From Hydnum rufescens UP504 (Eukaryota; Basidiomycota; Agaricomycetes; Cantharellales; Hydnaceae), in NCBI GenBank assembly GCA_014904985.1, contig MU128932.1, forward strand, positions 344,377-408,376: 64,000 nucleotides of DNA, read 5' to 3'. How positions within the stretch are numbered: the stretch's first letter is position 1; the number at the start of each line of letters is the position of its first letter. Both the position numbers and the translations under genes were made by a program. Positions 22,707-33,965 of the stretch are shown here, piece by piece. The notes below the pieces were generated by a model. The model did no database searches, was not told where the DNA came from, and saw only the letters and a program-made list of their open reading frames with translations.

Positions 22707-24240
22707 GCCAACAATCTACGCATCGCCTTCCCATGACAGGAAGTCAGATCCAATAGCAAATATGACCGCCTGGAATGCTTTCACATCACTGAATCGCCCA
22801 GAGACTTCCGCCTCTGAGGCAACCCCATCCATCAGTTCCTAGGCGTGATAGGAGAAAGGAGACGGCCATACCCTGTCTCATGAAGACTATACGAATCCAA
22901 TTCAGATTCATGGGGCTCACAACCTGTTCGCCTTCGTCCTTTCTAGGAAGCGAAATTCTACCGCAAATGTCGACTTTCACTACCCATTTGCCGTCCGAGA
23001 CAACGACAAATCAGAGGACAGGGGTCGCCTAGTGCTACCAAGTTCTTTGCTAAAGCAGCATCACATCCAAGTTCGGCAACGACTGTCGTCTTAGGGTATA
23101 AAGAAACGATTGATGTATAGTGCGGCACTAGATTAGCAGGCCGCGAGACAACACTTGATGTCTGGATCCAGCGTAACATCCTCGTAAGCAATACGCATTC
23201 AGTACGACCCCAATTAGCACACCTCGTACTGAGGCTCGTTGTACATAGTCGCGTTCTTCGCATCGTCTCGTCCGCGCCTGCGCCATCAGATTTGTACAAG
23301 GGTTCATTGATCATCCTGACATGCGAAGAACATAGGATTAGTGCCTCGCACCGACAATAGGCCACATTTTCGAAATTATTGCAGACCTGAATTTTCTACC
23401 GCTCAGCCTCTGCTTCATCCCACGCTGCAGATTTGTCGGTCCCGAGAATTCCCGGGAGTTATTGTCATCCTCAACTGTTCTCTAGCCATGAGTCAGTCTG
23501 TTAGTACTGAATGCGATATTACGATTTCCATTTGTTTCCATCTCCATAACAGCGTCTGAAACATCGACTATCGCACCGGTAGTGTCAATGGCTTCTGCGC
23601 GGCGGCTGACGAGGTGGCGGCGAGTTCTCTTTGTTTCTTGGATCATTTCACGCGACCTCCTCCCCATCCCCAGCCGAAGGCGGTGGCAGGATACCACCCT
23701 CTTCCCAATGAGTGCGGGGTTTGCTTGACGGTGGGAGAGACTGATCCATAGGAGAGGTGGACAATGGTGGTAGACTGGTGGTGCCAGCGGTTGGGTTGTG
23801 TTGGATACGGAAAAGTCAGATGGATCCATATTTGCGGTGGATTTTTCCGTTTTGCCTCTCGGGTGCTCCTTAAGCTCACGCGTGTCGGACATGACATTAA
23901 TATTAGCAGCGGGACCATCAAGACGCGGAAGCAAAGTTGTGACGTGGGCAGTGTGACGGTGTGACCCATCACGGCCAGTCTGCGTCCTCCACTTTGGACG
24001 ACACTGATGTCGGCCAAGCCCCAAACCACGGCAGACCTCACCCCATCGAGGGTTGTTGATTTCCAATCTGTCCAAAGTGGTGCTACGAACCAAGATGCCA
24101 ACTCTGATTCGGAGGAACCCACAAAATTAATTGGAAGTGAGCGTGAATTTGACTTGGCCAATAGACAGGTAAATGTGATTCCCGAGAAGGAAAAAGCCCT
24201 CGGTGCGTCGCTCTCTGATTCAATATGGGTGTGAACTCAC
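22651..24240. repeat. Segment X, copy C
   Basis: Third copy of segment X, fused directly to the 3' end of the broken APH gene and followed by the intact APH gene. It is slightly shorter than copy B, with a deletion around 23920 relative to 21150-21360. Confidence 0.65.
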
Positions 24241-24396
24241 TGGAGGTCAGAACCAGTTGGTAGAACGACTGTACCTGGTCTGACAGGGCTCAGTGCTTTG
24301 TCGCCTGTGTCTAACGGTGCATCCTCAAATGAAGGGCCTCGCTCCCGCTTCATTGGCCCACCCCTTCGCACGGCCCGTAATACTCGGCTACACGAA

Positions 24397-25200
24397 ATGA
24401 CATTTCTGAAAATGCGGGTCTTTCTGTACAAACTCTTCACGCAGCCAAGAGGATTGCGACAGGCGTGGCTCCTGGGAAGCGATGTAGTCCGAATCGGGCC
24501 CAAAGTTCTCCTTAAACATCATGGCACTGTGAGGCCTACAGAGGCCTTCACAATGGATTTCGTCCGCCGACAGACGCACTTGCCGGTCCCTGCCGTTCAT
24601 GATGTGTTTCTGGATCGGAGAGGCCATGTCTACATTATGATGGATTATATCGACGCACCTGAACTTCAAGCTGTGTGGCGTAGATTGTCGCTAGCTCAGC
24701 GAAGCGCGGTCGTGCAGGAGCTTGTTACGTATCTTGTCGAATTACGCGCTTTATCCCCTCCCGATCCAAACGCGGTACAGGCCGTTGACGGCGGTTCTTT
24801 GATCGATGTGCGGTTAGGATCGGAACCTTTCGGCCCTTTTGCTGCAGTCGACGATTTCCACATGTACCTTGGACACACGATCATACATGACAGGCTGGCA
24901 TCTAATCACCCGTATGCTCGCGAAGCTTTGGAGCGTTGCCGACATCGTACCTACCGTATTATCTTCTCTCATTCGGACCTTGCGCCACGCAACATCCTTT
25001 ACAAGGATGGACATATTGCTGCCATTATAGATTGGGAATTTTCGGGATGGTATCCAGAGTATTGGGAGTTTACCAGAACCTTCGATTCATCTTCTTGGAT
25101 CATACCCGAATTCTGGGAATTATTCAAGGCCCACTTTGAAGGCCAATACGATGATGAATTAGTAATGGAGCATGTGCTGTCCGCAGAAATGACCCGTTGA
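24397..25200 (+). CDS. Aminoglycoside phosphotransferase/choline-kinase-fold protein, intact
   Basis: A 267-residue protein from the first ATG (MTFLKMRVFLYKLF). The open frame extends upstream but without an ATG. The fold signature of the APH family is complete. It has a beta-sheet N-lobe with VVRIGPKVLLKHH (candidate ATP-anchoring Lys) and PVPAVHDVFLDRRGHVYIMMDYI (hinge). The catalytic loop FSHSDLAPRNIL has Asp and Asn in the HxDxxxxN pattern. IIDWEFSGWYPEYWEF supplies the metal-binding Asp. Fungal genomes carry many such proteins with unknown small-molecule substrates; antibiotic resistance should not be assumed. A frameshifted copy lies 1.7 kb upstream. The protein ends VMEHVLSAEMTR. Confidence 0.8.
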   Translation: MTFLKMRVFLYKLFTQPRGLRQAWLLGSDVVRIGPKVLLKHHGTVRPTEAFTMDFVRRQTHLPVPAVHDVFLDRRGHVYIMMDYIDAPELQAVWRRLSLAQRSAVVQELVTYLVELRALSPPDPNAVQAVDGGSLIDVRLGSEPFGPFAAVDDFHMYLGHTIIHDRLASNHPYAREALERCRHRTYRIIFSHSDLAPRNILYKDGHIAAIIDWEFSGWYPEYWEFTRTFDSSSWIIPEFWELFKAHFEGQYDDELVMEHVLSAEMTR

Positions 25201-25415
25201 GCAATCTAGTCTTATCGTAGACCGATGCAGTCATAAGGCCAATTGTCCGACGAGGTTCTCCCAACAGCGCACAGTGCAAGTGTCCTTGAGACCCGGGGCG
25301 TAAAGCAAACGTGGTCCCAAAGTTGCTAGTAATGTTGGCACAAGCTTGGGACAAGGCGTGAAAGAAAACACGAATTTATCAGCAGTCACAAATTGCTCAA
25401 TGTCTATCAAAGGTT

Positions 25416-26026
25416 CTAGGATCCAACGTATCCCTTCGGCGGCTCCGTCACCTCAGATTCGATCGCCTGTCCGTAGAAGTTACACGTCGGAACGGCCTCT
25501 TCGTACAGGAGATCGACAGACGAAGCAAATGCGGTCCCATTCTGCACAATGGTACTGGCCGAAATCGGAAGCCCTGGGATGATCTTGTACTCCACCAGCT
25601 TCTGCATTTAACATGCGATAAGTACAGTTGCTTTTGCTTGATACAGCTGCCACTCACATCGATAGCTTGGATTGTCCAAGCGTGGCACTTCCATCCCGGA
25701 TCACCCTGTACGATCGGTACCTCACTTAATATCTCCTCGATCCTAGAGACCGGTACTTGGGGTGACAGCTTGCCAAGGAGCAAGAGGGCCTTGAGTTTAA
25801 AAGTTCGTTTTTCGATCGTGATGGCCTCAAACTGCCATGGAATCGCTGCTACACCGCCAACCATGACCGTTTTATGGTTGGTGGCGTGAAAGCGCATTGT
25901 GTCTTTGAATTTACTGTCTCCCTTGGGAGTAATTATAATACCATCATGGAAAGGGTCAGGATTAGCCTCGCTGGTATGGCGAATGTAAAACGCTAGGTAG
26001 ATTCGGTGTTTGTTGCGAGCAAGCAT
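25416..26026 (-). CDS. Two-exon conserved basidiomycete protein of unknown function
   Basis: Exons are 26026-25658 and 25601-25416 (555 nt, 184 residues), with a 56-nt intron starting GTGAGT and ending TGCAG. No signal peptide or membrane segment is visible. The N-terminal half (RIYLAFYIRHTSE, FHDGIIITPKG, TMRFHATN) alternates strands and basic residues. The middle part LLLLGKLSPQVPVSRIEEIL precedes VQGDPGWKCHAWTIQAID, and the tail has LVEYKIIPG. I recall similar proteins in Rhizoctonia-like fungi, possibly the family annotated DUF6914, but cannot verify that. The intact intron and smooth coding sequence argue that it is a real gene. Confidence 0.65.
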
Positions 26027-26848
26027 TATGCCTAGTGATAAGCGCCTGTGTTAGAGCGCCAGAATGTTGCATTTGGAGATGCAACCTACAGAGTATGTCA
26101 ATGAGCTGAGGGATGCGTCCGGGTGTTAACGCAGAGGAGATAGAGCAATCGGAGTTGGGGGAGCCCTTCTTATATGAGGGGAGTTGGTGGAGACCCCTCG
26201 GCCATCAGGACCACCCTAGATAAGGCGGTATCCAGCCAATCCGAAGCTCCCCTCCAGAATAATACGTGAACATTGGGCCAACTATTTCTTCCAAAAATTG
26301 GTGCCTCCTTTGGTCCGGGGCTCCTGAAGTGTGAATGCTTCTGGGGGCCACCAGATTGCATCTTACCATTGGTTGGCCACGATGACCACTCTAGACTATT
26401 TTCCAAGACGATCTCACCAGAGGTAAGCTTTTTTTCCATTAGGGTAAAAACTATGCCAAAACCGAGAACGTGGCTGAAGGTAGCTGGTATACAGGAGTGA
26501 AGTCAATCGGCAAGTACCGAGAACTCTCCATTCGCCTGCCTGTATTACATATACAGTAAATAATATATTGCCTCTGTACGGCAATGAGTAATATGTTGGT
26601 AATAGCTGTACAGGCTCAGAACAAGCCAGAAAGTGGCCCAATAACCCGGAGAAAGGTCTGGGAACTACATTTCCTGATCATTCCAGATTCGGGCATCAGG
26701 CATCAGACTTTTTTGAAACTGAAGGTGCGCCCGGCCAAGATTCCCCGGAGTTATGTAACTTCGACACTTTAATTAACGCAATGCCTACATTCATCAAGTG
26801 GATAGGCATTCACTATGCCACCGGTTGTTGCCGCAATTTCTCTCAATA

Positions 26849-27044
26849 GGGGTTTCAGGTCGAAGCTGGAATCAGAGTTGGAATCTGCAGGAATCAAGTT
26901 CTGATTCCACCTGCAGGCTCAAACTGCCAGTGTGATTCTAACATTATAAGAATGTTATGTATAATATTTTCCACGTCAAAATGGCCCTTCAGGATTGCAA
27001 GGGCAGATTAATTCCATACCGATTCCATTGTAGCCTGAAACCCC
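26849..27044. mobile_element. 196-bp MITE-like element
   Basis: The ends read GGGGTTTCAGG and CCTGAAACCCC, an 11-bp perfect inverted pair. A second matching GGAATC/GATTCC pair lies about 8 bp further in. The interior contains the inverted words GGAATC and GATTCC again but no ORF. A target duplication is not clear. It ends 44 bp upstream of the tRNA-Leu gene. Confidence 0.5.
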
Positions 27045-27087
27045 CCAATATTATCAAAAGTACATCCGCCATGGCCAGTGCCTAGTG

Positions 27088-27183
27088 GGTGAGATGGCCG
27101 AGTTGGTCTAAGGCGCCAGATTAAGGCTTATGTCACATTCTGGTCTCATTCTTGGGGCGTGAGTTCGAATCTCACTCTCATCA
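27088..27183 (+). tRNA. tRNA-Leu(AAG) with an 11-nt intron
   Basis: The acceptor stem GGTGAGA pairs with TCTCATC (one G-T), followed by A73. The D arm GCCGAG..GGTCTAAGGC is the leucine type (A box). The anticodon stem CCAGA/TCTGG encloses TTAAGG, giving anticodon AAG. An 11-nt intron (27127-27137) lies one base 3' of the anticodon, the canonical place. A long variable arm follows, as expected for class II tRNA-Leu. The T arm GTGAG-TTCGAAT-CTCAC gives a perfect B box. CCA is not encoded, as usual in eukaryotes. Confidence 0.88.
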
Positions 27184-27390
27184 TGTTTTTGCGCCACATC
27201 TTTTTCCAATAGGATTTCAGCACCCAATGGAACTCGATCGACCGCTTTAGATGGGCCTCGAGCATAATTCATATGTACAGTAATCTAAAAAAGACGAGGT
27301 GGGCGGAACGGGTCTCTATCTGGACTCTGGGGTTCAGATAGACTCCACGCGTGAAGAATAATGGTCGCCCGCCCAATACTGTAATGGGCC

Positions 27391-27410
27391 GTGAGTTCGA
27401 ATCTCGCTCT
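27391..27410 (+). repeat. tRNA T-arm-like fragment (B-box copy)
   Basis: GTGAGTTCGAATCTCGCTCT matches the T arm and acceptor start of the tRNA-Leu at 27160 except for one base in the stem. No acceptor, D arm or anticodon arm is found around it, so it is a fragment or a chance match, not a tRNA. Confidence 0.35.
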
Positions 27411-27833
27411 AGCTCTTCTTCCGTCGGTTTCGAGCGAGTTTCCAAGGAGGATCAGATTCCCCATACTTGGTTGGTGAGATTTCAATCATCAGGGGCCGTC
27501 TATATATACATCGTTTGTCCATATGTTGGCCCCTCTTCGTTCGAACGCTGGGGAAAGCCCACGATGACGATTTCATTCACATGGGACACGGCGAGGGCTA
27601 TCATTTGAGCAGAGATCAAAAGGATGCGATCTGGGGTATCCCAGTGTACAACATAGTTGATCCACGAAAGAAAATGCACAGGTACAACAACATTATATCT
27701 TGGACAATGAATCATCGGCCCGTATCCCACAAAGGGACCGGTTCGGGCCCGCCCACACAATCATATAAGATTAAACAAAAATGGGAGGAGGCCAGAACAA
27801 AAATGGGGGGGGGGTCTACATCTTATTAGACTT

Positions 27834-28975
27834 TTATCGAACTTGGGGTAACCTATATGGAAACTCAGATATATTGCAAACGAGCGAGGGGTTAAAACGT
27901 ACCGGGGCACATCGGTGGCTATGAGGGCGACCAGCGCGATGATCTCGTTTGCGGTCGTCTGCACACGTTCCAAGGCGTCTCGCGTGGAGGGTAATTTTTC
28001 AGCTCGTCTCGTTGAGCGAAGGGGGAGAGGTGATTCGGGCGGTGAACATGCAGATAGTGCCTCTCGGAGGCGATCGAGGGCAATATCAAGGGTGCTCGTA
28101 TTGGCTTCCAGCAAGGACACCAGACGTCCATTTACTGGTGATGATGATCAAGATCAGCAACGGGCAACCGGCCGGGAAATGTGGTGCTTACGAGACGAAG
28201 GGGATCGACATGGCTCTGGTGCAATATTCTTTTGCTCCTGGGAATCTATACAACCTACGTCAGAAGTGTAACTCCAGATTGGAGGGAAAGAAGAGTATAT
28301 ACCAGAGCTTCCCACATATTTCGAAAAAAAATCCTCAAATTTAGTGGCTGTATGGAACCATCAGCGTAGGATCGGGCGACACTGTACGGAGAATGTGTCT
28401 TACCCCATGGGCCCATCTCCTCCTCTGATAATGGCTCAAGCTCTGGAGGTAGTGCGAGATCCTCAGAACCCGTGGGGAGATCAATACCTCCCCAGCTAAA
28501 TTGTACATCATCGATAGCGGCAGAGCTCGAGGACATGAAGCGATCTATTCCGCCTTGAGAGAAATCGAATTCCATCGGGATCGATGGCTCATCACCAGTG
28601 ACAATTGTAATGTACGAGGTCCGACGGTGGGACGACGATGACCGCGATTCAGAGGGATCTGGAAAGGAGAGGAAAACTCAGCATCGAAAAGTTAGGCGGC
28701 TTTGCTGAGCAAGCTGCTCACCTCGGTCTCCTGTGTGATTTCGGTTTGCGCCCGGTCGGACGTACAAGTGGCCTGGGCGAATGTCAGGAATGAATGCTAC
28801 GTATTCATTAGGGGGAAAAGGGCATACGTTGGTCACTGTATGGGAGTCCAGCAGCCGCGGCGGACCGCTTGCGGCGCGTGCGCGAGGTTGAACTGGTTGT
28901 TGGAGCTTTATTCTCGTTTGCGCGGACGCGAACACGGACACGAGACATCGGTTGTTGTTCAACTCGAGGTGACAT
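27834..28975 (-). CDS. Six-exon gene of unknown function (260 residues)
   Basis: Exons are 28975-28837, 28796-28722, 28658-28404, 28254-28192, 28134-27903 and 27852-27834, which sum to 783 nt. All introns are GT..AG; the first is only 40 nt. The N-terminus is strongly basic (SRVRVRVRANENK, SRTRRKR), suggesting a nuclear protein. The middle is acidic and serine-rich and contains two similar GGID stretches (FSQGGIDRF and SWGGIDLP). The C-terminal third is helical (LLEANTSTLDIALDRLREAL, ALERVQTTANEIIALVALIA). No known domain recognised. A basic N-terminus followed by an acidic stretch is compatible with a transcriptional or chromatin-associated regulator, but that is inference only. Confidence 0.6.
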
Positions 28976-30110
28976 TATTCGAGGTGGTGACAAGAAAAAT
29001 TGTTGGGTAAAGATATGAAGCGAAAAGGCGAAGCTACTGATGGATTTCGACGAGTAGGGGAGGTCCTGCTCCAGAGGCGGTTGTTCTAGGCGGTAGAGGA
29101 GAGTCAGAAAACCCCTGGTGCGCTCAAGAATGTCAGGCATATAAATGTGTGGCCAAAGTCTAAAAGCCTTTCTAAAGCCCTGGGGGTGTCCGAGGAGATC
29201 CAAATAGAAACCCGAGGGTGAGACGGCGTCGATAGAGCGGCGAGAGCGACGGGGGTCCACGAGCCATCGTCGGGGACTAGCACACTGTCGTGGGCGGGAT
29301 ACAGACTTGGGCAGGGCGCCCCCTCCCGCGCCCCAAAAGTTACGACGCCTACAGCGAGATGATGCCGAGATAGGCAATGATTCAACGGGACTTGCCGTAC
29401 GCTGCCCCGCGGCCGTTTGGCGCCATCTCAAAGTCCACCGCCCTTCCTCTTGAGAAAATGTGATAACGGTTGCCCCTTCGAGGCTGAAAAATGCGAGTCA
29501 AATCCGCGGTCTTCCCTGCACCCGATGCACCCTTGGAGGAGTGCCAGGCACTCAGGGCGCTTCCCTGTCTCCGCTCACTGCTGGAAGAGGACGTTTGGCC
29601 GCCGATCCCCTCGTCCGCGGCGTTTCGCCCCATCATGAGACCATCATTTCTCAGAAGCAGGATTGATACCACTGCTGTGGGCAGGCCGTGTATCCTCGTT
29701 CTACCGTGGAGCAGTGGGAACATCCCAGATACATTCTTCTGTATTTGACCACTGTTGATGAGCACAGCGAATGGAAGACCCATGCAGTCGTCCGTGCATC
29801 TTCACATCAGAATCCATGTATTTGTCCACCCCCAGGAAAACTTCGGTATCATCCAGGCTGATTAGCCTTCTCATCGACTGTGCCATAATGCAGACGTGGA
29901 TCCATGTTGCGCATGATAGCTTTTTGATATGAACTTCGCAGTGCCTTTAATTCAAAAGTCGGGCGTTGAGTGCATATACGCTAAATGTATTGAGTGCGAT
30001 GGGACCTCATTCAACACCTCAACTAGCCTCATCTCAACAATCGATTAATCCCCGAGAAACACGTAAGCCCCTCTTCCACCGCCACTTGGTGATGCTACTG
30101 ATCTGTGCTC
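28976..30110. other. Gene-free stretch
   Basis: Overlapping open frames occur on both strands (for example 133 codons at 29382-29783 minus), but there is no splice pattern or domain I trust. A GASGAGKT string in the 133-codon frame resembles a Walker A motif but has no surrounding P-loop fold. Confidence 0.35.
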
Positions 30111-30283
30111 GATAGCATGATTCCACTCACCATCATTCGAAATCTCGCTTCGCTCGCTACTCTCCTTCACATTCTTCCCCTCGTCTTCTCTAGCTTGTGA
30201 AGGGGCTTGTATCATCTCCATCACTCAGGCACGTGTCGCCAGCTTCCAGTAGTCATGTCCTACCGTATTGACTCATCTCGAAG

Positions 30284-30793
30284 GCTTTCGTGTCAAACTA
30301 CACTGCCCCAGTTCAGTCTGTCATGAGCAGTCTCGTGAGAATTGGCGATTCTTCAGACGCGCTCATCTGTTGACGCATCTCCTCTTCTTTCCTTCTAGAG
30401 CGACTCAATCAACCATCGCTTCTTCTCGGGGACGGGGCGAGTCGATGCAACGCGTCTGGTTGGACCTCTTTACAACCTCTACGCCAATGAAGCCTACAAT
30501 CGCTCCGAGAAGGCCATCTTTCCAGGTTTCTTCCACGGCAGTGAGGCCATTGTTATTCCCCCCTGCGCAGAATGCACTTATCCATTACCTTATTGCTCAC
30601 TCTTTTAGAATGTCAGGACAGAATCATGGCATCGAACCTGCCGGATGTCCCAACCCAGACTGGTATGGAATCCTACCCTGATATCCGGATATTAACCCCC
30701 TTCACATGATATTGGCTTCTGATGTTCGCAGTCCTGTTGTTTGTGGGACACCAGGATCACTCGTTCACTTCTACAATACTCTCGCTTCCATAG
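30284..30793 (+). CDS. 3' exons of an unidentified gene (5' end unresolved)
   Basis: Four exons can be joined in frame: 30284-30334, 30399-30540, 30609-30662 and 30732-30793. The introns are 64-69 nt with donors GTGAGA, GTGAGG and GTATGG. The product reads AFVSNYTAPVQSVMSSL, then SDSINHRFFSGTGRVDATRLV, LYNLYANEAYNRSEKAIFPG and DRIMASNLPDVPTQTVLLFV, and ends LSLP. An ATG at 30117 opens a hydrophobic signal-like stretch (IIRNLASLATLLHILPLVF), but I could not join it in phase. The family is not recognised. The downstream frame 30706-31203 may belong to another isoform or be noncoding. Confidence 0.35.
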
Positions 30794-31679
30794 CGTACAA
30801 CACTACCCTCGCCGGTCTTGCTGGAACCGCCTTCCTCACCTCGGGCCACACTTATGATCAACTCAAATCGGCCATTATCAAAGCATCTACTGCTTCCCAT
30901 CACCTCACTCATCGGAAAGAATCCGAGTCAACGCATCTTCACTACCTTCATTCTCATCGCACTCATCATCGTTTCCACAAACGCGCCGCAGTACCTCCGC
31001 CCCAACTTGCAGCAAAGACCCCAGCGAGCATCGAGGCAGAGCTCAAAGTATTGCTCAACGAGTTTGCGGGAGGACTCGAGCTCTCCAGGCAGTGTGGTGG
31101 CCAAGGCATTCCAAACTGTAGTTGGAAGAAGATAATGGTGGTTCGTAAAGAAAAATTCCTAATCTGTCTTCTGTCCTTGGTCTCTCCACGGCCAAGTCCT
31201 TGATTTCGACTGACTTGGATGTGCTGCATTCTAGCCGTTCATCCTCAGTTTCCCGTGAAAGGCCAAGATCTTGCGCCCAGACTCTCTTTTTAATAAGACA
31301 TCCTTTTAATTCGCTACTTTGACATAATACTCTATGTTGTACCCCCGTGCCCGTACCCTCCCGTTGGATTCACGTTAATATGTACTTCTTCTTCTAGATC
31401 TGCCCACGCCCTGTATTCCAACCCTTTCGATTTCTGTGTAACCGTGGTCCTTGATGTCGACACCTCTTCGTTCACATGCACCTTTTCTCTCTTAGAAATG
31501 TAGACAGCAGGGCCCCGCCAGAGCACCAGCTGCTCTTAAACCCGACGCAATGAAATTCGAAATTCTTCCAGAGAATGAAAGGGTGATATGAATTGTCTGC
31601 TTCGAATTCTTTTTTCACCGATGTTTGCTAGCGTACGTACGTATGTGTAGAGCCCGAATCTTGGCCGCCTTTGGGGGTG

Positions 31680-32625
31680 CGCTCAACTTTGATCCTGAGC
31701 TTTGACTTCTTGGATCAAATACCCTTTTTCAACTACTACTGCAATCGTTCGCTGTGTCTATGATCCAACGTCCCCCGTATGCGTACGCGCACCGACTCTT
31801 CAATGGCCTTTCTCGTCTATATGTTCCATGTTCACCCCTACGCCCCCTACGCCCCCTACTCCCCCCCCCCCTCAAAAAAGAAAGAACAACAGTCTCTGGC
31901 GCTGGCCACATCTTCGAAATTTGAAAATTCATCCCGTGCCACATGAATCTATGCTTCAAATCACTCAGCCTATTCTCGACCCCACATATATATAAGCTTA
32001 CAGAGGCGTTCGGCATAATATTTCCGGTGGCCCCGTCGGATGAGATATACCATATCGATATCGATACTAGCATAAGCATAGGCATTTTTGTTAGGATATT
32101 CCGCTCGGTCCGATTCTTTCTTTTTCTAGCTACTAGGCTTGGCCAGCCAACCCATGTACAGTAGGTCCGAATCCCATGTAACGTGCCCGATGCACGGCCC
32201 ATCTGTATATTATGTATAGGTAGGCATCAGGAGAACCAACATTGCTTCTGAAGCCTTTGAAGTGGCTCCAAAGGGCTTCAAGAGCCCTTCAAAGGCTTCA
32301 GAAACAATGGTGATTTTCCAGATGTACAATTACGAGCGCCCCGCGCCACAATTCAGTGTGTGCTTCGTATTCTTCACTTCCGCCCCATGGCCAACTCTAA
32401 CAATTTTCACTGGCATTTGACAATGTAATATGTATATCAGCTAGCTATTAGCCCAAGTCCGTGGTTAGTGCCAGTGCGCTCGGACGAAGTATACACGATC
32501 GCACGATCGTGTCGAAGTCCCGAGGGCCCAAGGGTAGTTGAATGTAAATTGTAAGATTATTTAATAGTTAAAGAATGCTGTTAGTAGGATTACCATATAT
32601 ATATGCCAGGACCATTTTAAAATGA
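31680..32625. repeat. Tandem direct repeat, copy 1 (about 0.95 kb)
   Basis: It starts near CTCAACTTTGATCCTGAGC and ends near ATATATGCCAGGACC. The whole unit recurs at 32665-33640 with only scattered changes. No open frame is shared by both copies. It includes a 70-bp hairpin (32240-32309) and the palindromic word CGATCGCACGATCG, shortly upstream of the AT-rich end. Confidence 0.75.
32240..32309. repeat. Hairpin (23-bp arms) in repeat copy 1
   Basis: The arm from 32240 (CATTGCTTCTGAAGCC..) pairs with the arm ending at 32309 with one mismatch. A second short pair (GGCTC/GAGCC) sits inside the loop. The same hairpin is present in copy 2. Confidence 0.7.
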
Positions 32626-32664
32626 CTGCCTCAATCGTCCTGATTCATCAAGAGTGTTGTTCTT

Positions 32665-33640
32665 GGCCGCTCAACTTTGATCCTGAGCTTTGACTTCTTG
32701 GATCAATACCCTTTTTCAACTACTCTTGCAATCGTTCGCTGCATCTATGATCCAACGTCCCCCGTATGCGTACGCGCACCGATTCTTCAATGGCCTTTCT
32801 CGTCTTTATGTTCCATGTTCACCCCTACGCCCCCCCCCCCCGCCCCCCAGACAAGAAAGAACAAGTCTCTGGCCCTGGCCACATCTTCGAAATTTGAAAA
32901 TTCATCCGTGCCACATGAATCTATGTTTGCTTCAAATCGCTCAGCAGCCTATTCTCGACCCACATATATATAAGCTTACAGAGGCGTTCGGCATAATATT
33001 TCCGGTGGCCCTGTCGGATGTCAATGAGATACGATATCGATATCGATATCGGTAGTATAGCATAGGCATTTTTGTTAGGATATTCCGCCGGTGTGGAGAC
33101 CGGTACGGAACATCATCCATCATCCCGAGATATCCTCGGTCCGATTCTTTCTTTTTCTAGCTACTAGGCTTGGGCAGCCCAGCCCATGTACAGTAGGTCC
33201 AAATCCCATGTAACGTGCCCGATGCACGGCCCGTCCGTATATTATGCATAGGTACGCATCAGGAAAACCAACATTGCTTCTGAAGCCTTTGAAGTGGCTC
33301 CAAAGGGCTTCAAGAGCCCTTCAAAGGCTTCAGAAGCAATGTTGATTTTCCAGATGCTACTATTACGAGCGCCCCGCGCCACAATTCAGTGTGTGCTTCG
33401 TATTCTTCACTTCCGCCCCCAACTCTAACAATAATTTTCATTGGCATTTGACAATGCAATATGTAGATCAGCTAGCTATTGGCCCAAGTCCGTGGTTAGT
33501 GCCAGTGCGCTGGGACGAAGTATACACGATCGCACGATCGTGTCGAGGCCCGAGGGCCCAAGCGCATTTGAATGTAAATTGTAAGATTATTTAATACGCT
33601 ATTAGTAGGATTACCACATATATATATGCCAGGACCGTTG
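32665..33640. repeat. Tandem direct repeat, copy 2
   Basis: Second copy of the 31680-32625 unit, separated from it by about 40 bp. It has a small insertion near 33090-33140 relative to copy 1. Confidence 0.75.
33270..33343. repeat. Hairpin (25-bp perfect arms) in repeat copy 2
   Basis: Arms 33270-33294 and 33319-33343 are perfectly complementary over 25 bp. The corresponding hairpin of copy 1 has one mismatch. The length and loop (24 nt) would suit a small-RNA precursor or a foldback element; there is no expression evidence. Confidence 0.7.
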
Positions 33641-33965
33641 CTGGCCGGGCATAATTAATAGTCCGTGGGGATTAATTATCCTTATCAACACGAGTATGAC
33701 TGTGCTGGAAGACGGTCTAGAGAGAACCCCCTCGGACTTGCTTCTCTCTCTGCACCCCCCCCCCCCCAGCGACTCCCTCCCTCCCAGAGAGGCCACCCCT
33801 CGCCTTGCTGTTGGGAATACAGCACAGAAGTACCAAGGTGCGATCGTACTCCCAGTTTGAAATACGGTCTGTAACAATTCAACCACGGATTAAAAATGCT
33901 ACAAAGGGAATGAACGAGAGAATTTCAAATCCATCTCCCCATTCCCAATAGTACATACTCTACTC

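Noticed and set aside
23482..24093. 203-codon minus frame in segment X-C
   Set aside because: Not open in X-B, where the same codons are split between two frames.
24397..25200. Acquired antibiotic-resistance gene
   Set aside because: The APH fold is widespread in fungi with other substrates; no bacterial signature or mobile resistance context.
29382..29783. GASGAGKT Walker A-like string in a 133-codon frame
   Set aside because: No hydrophobic strand before it and no Walker B or other P-loop features after it; the frame is probably chance.
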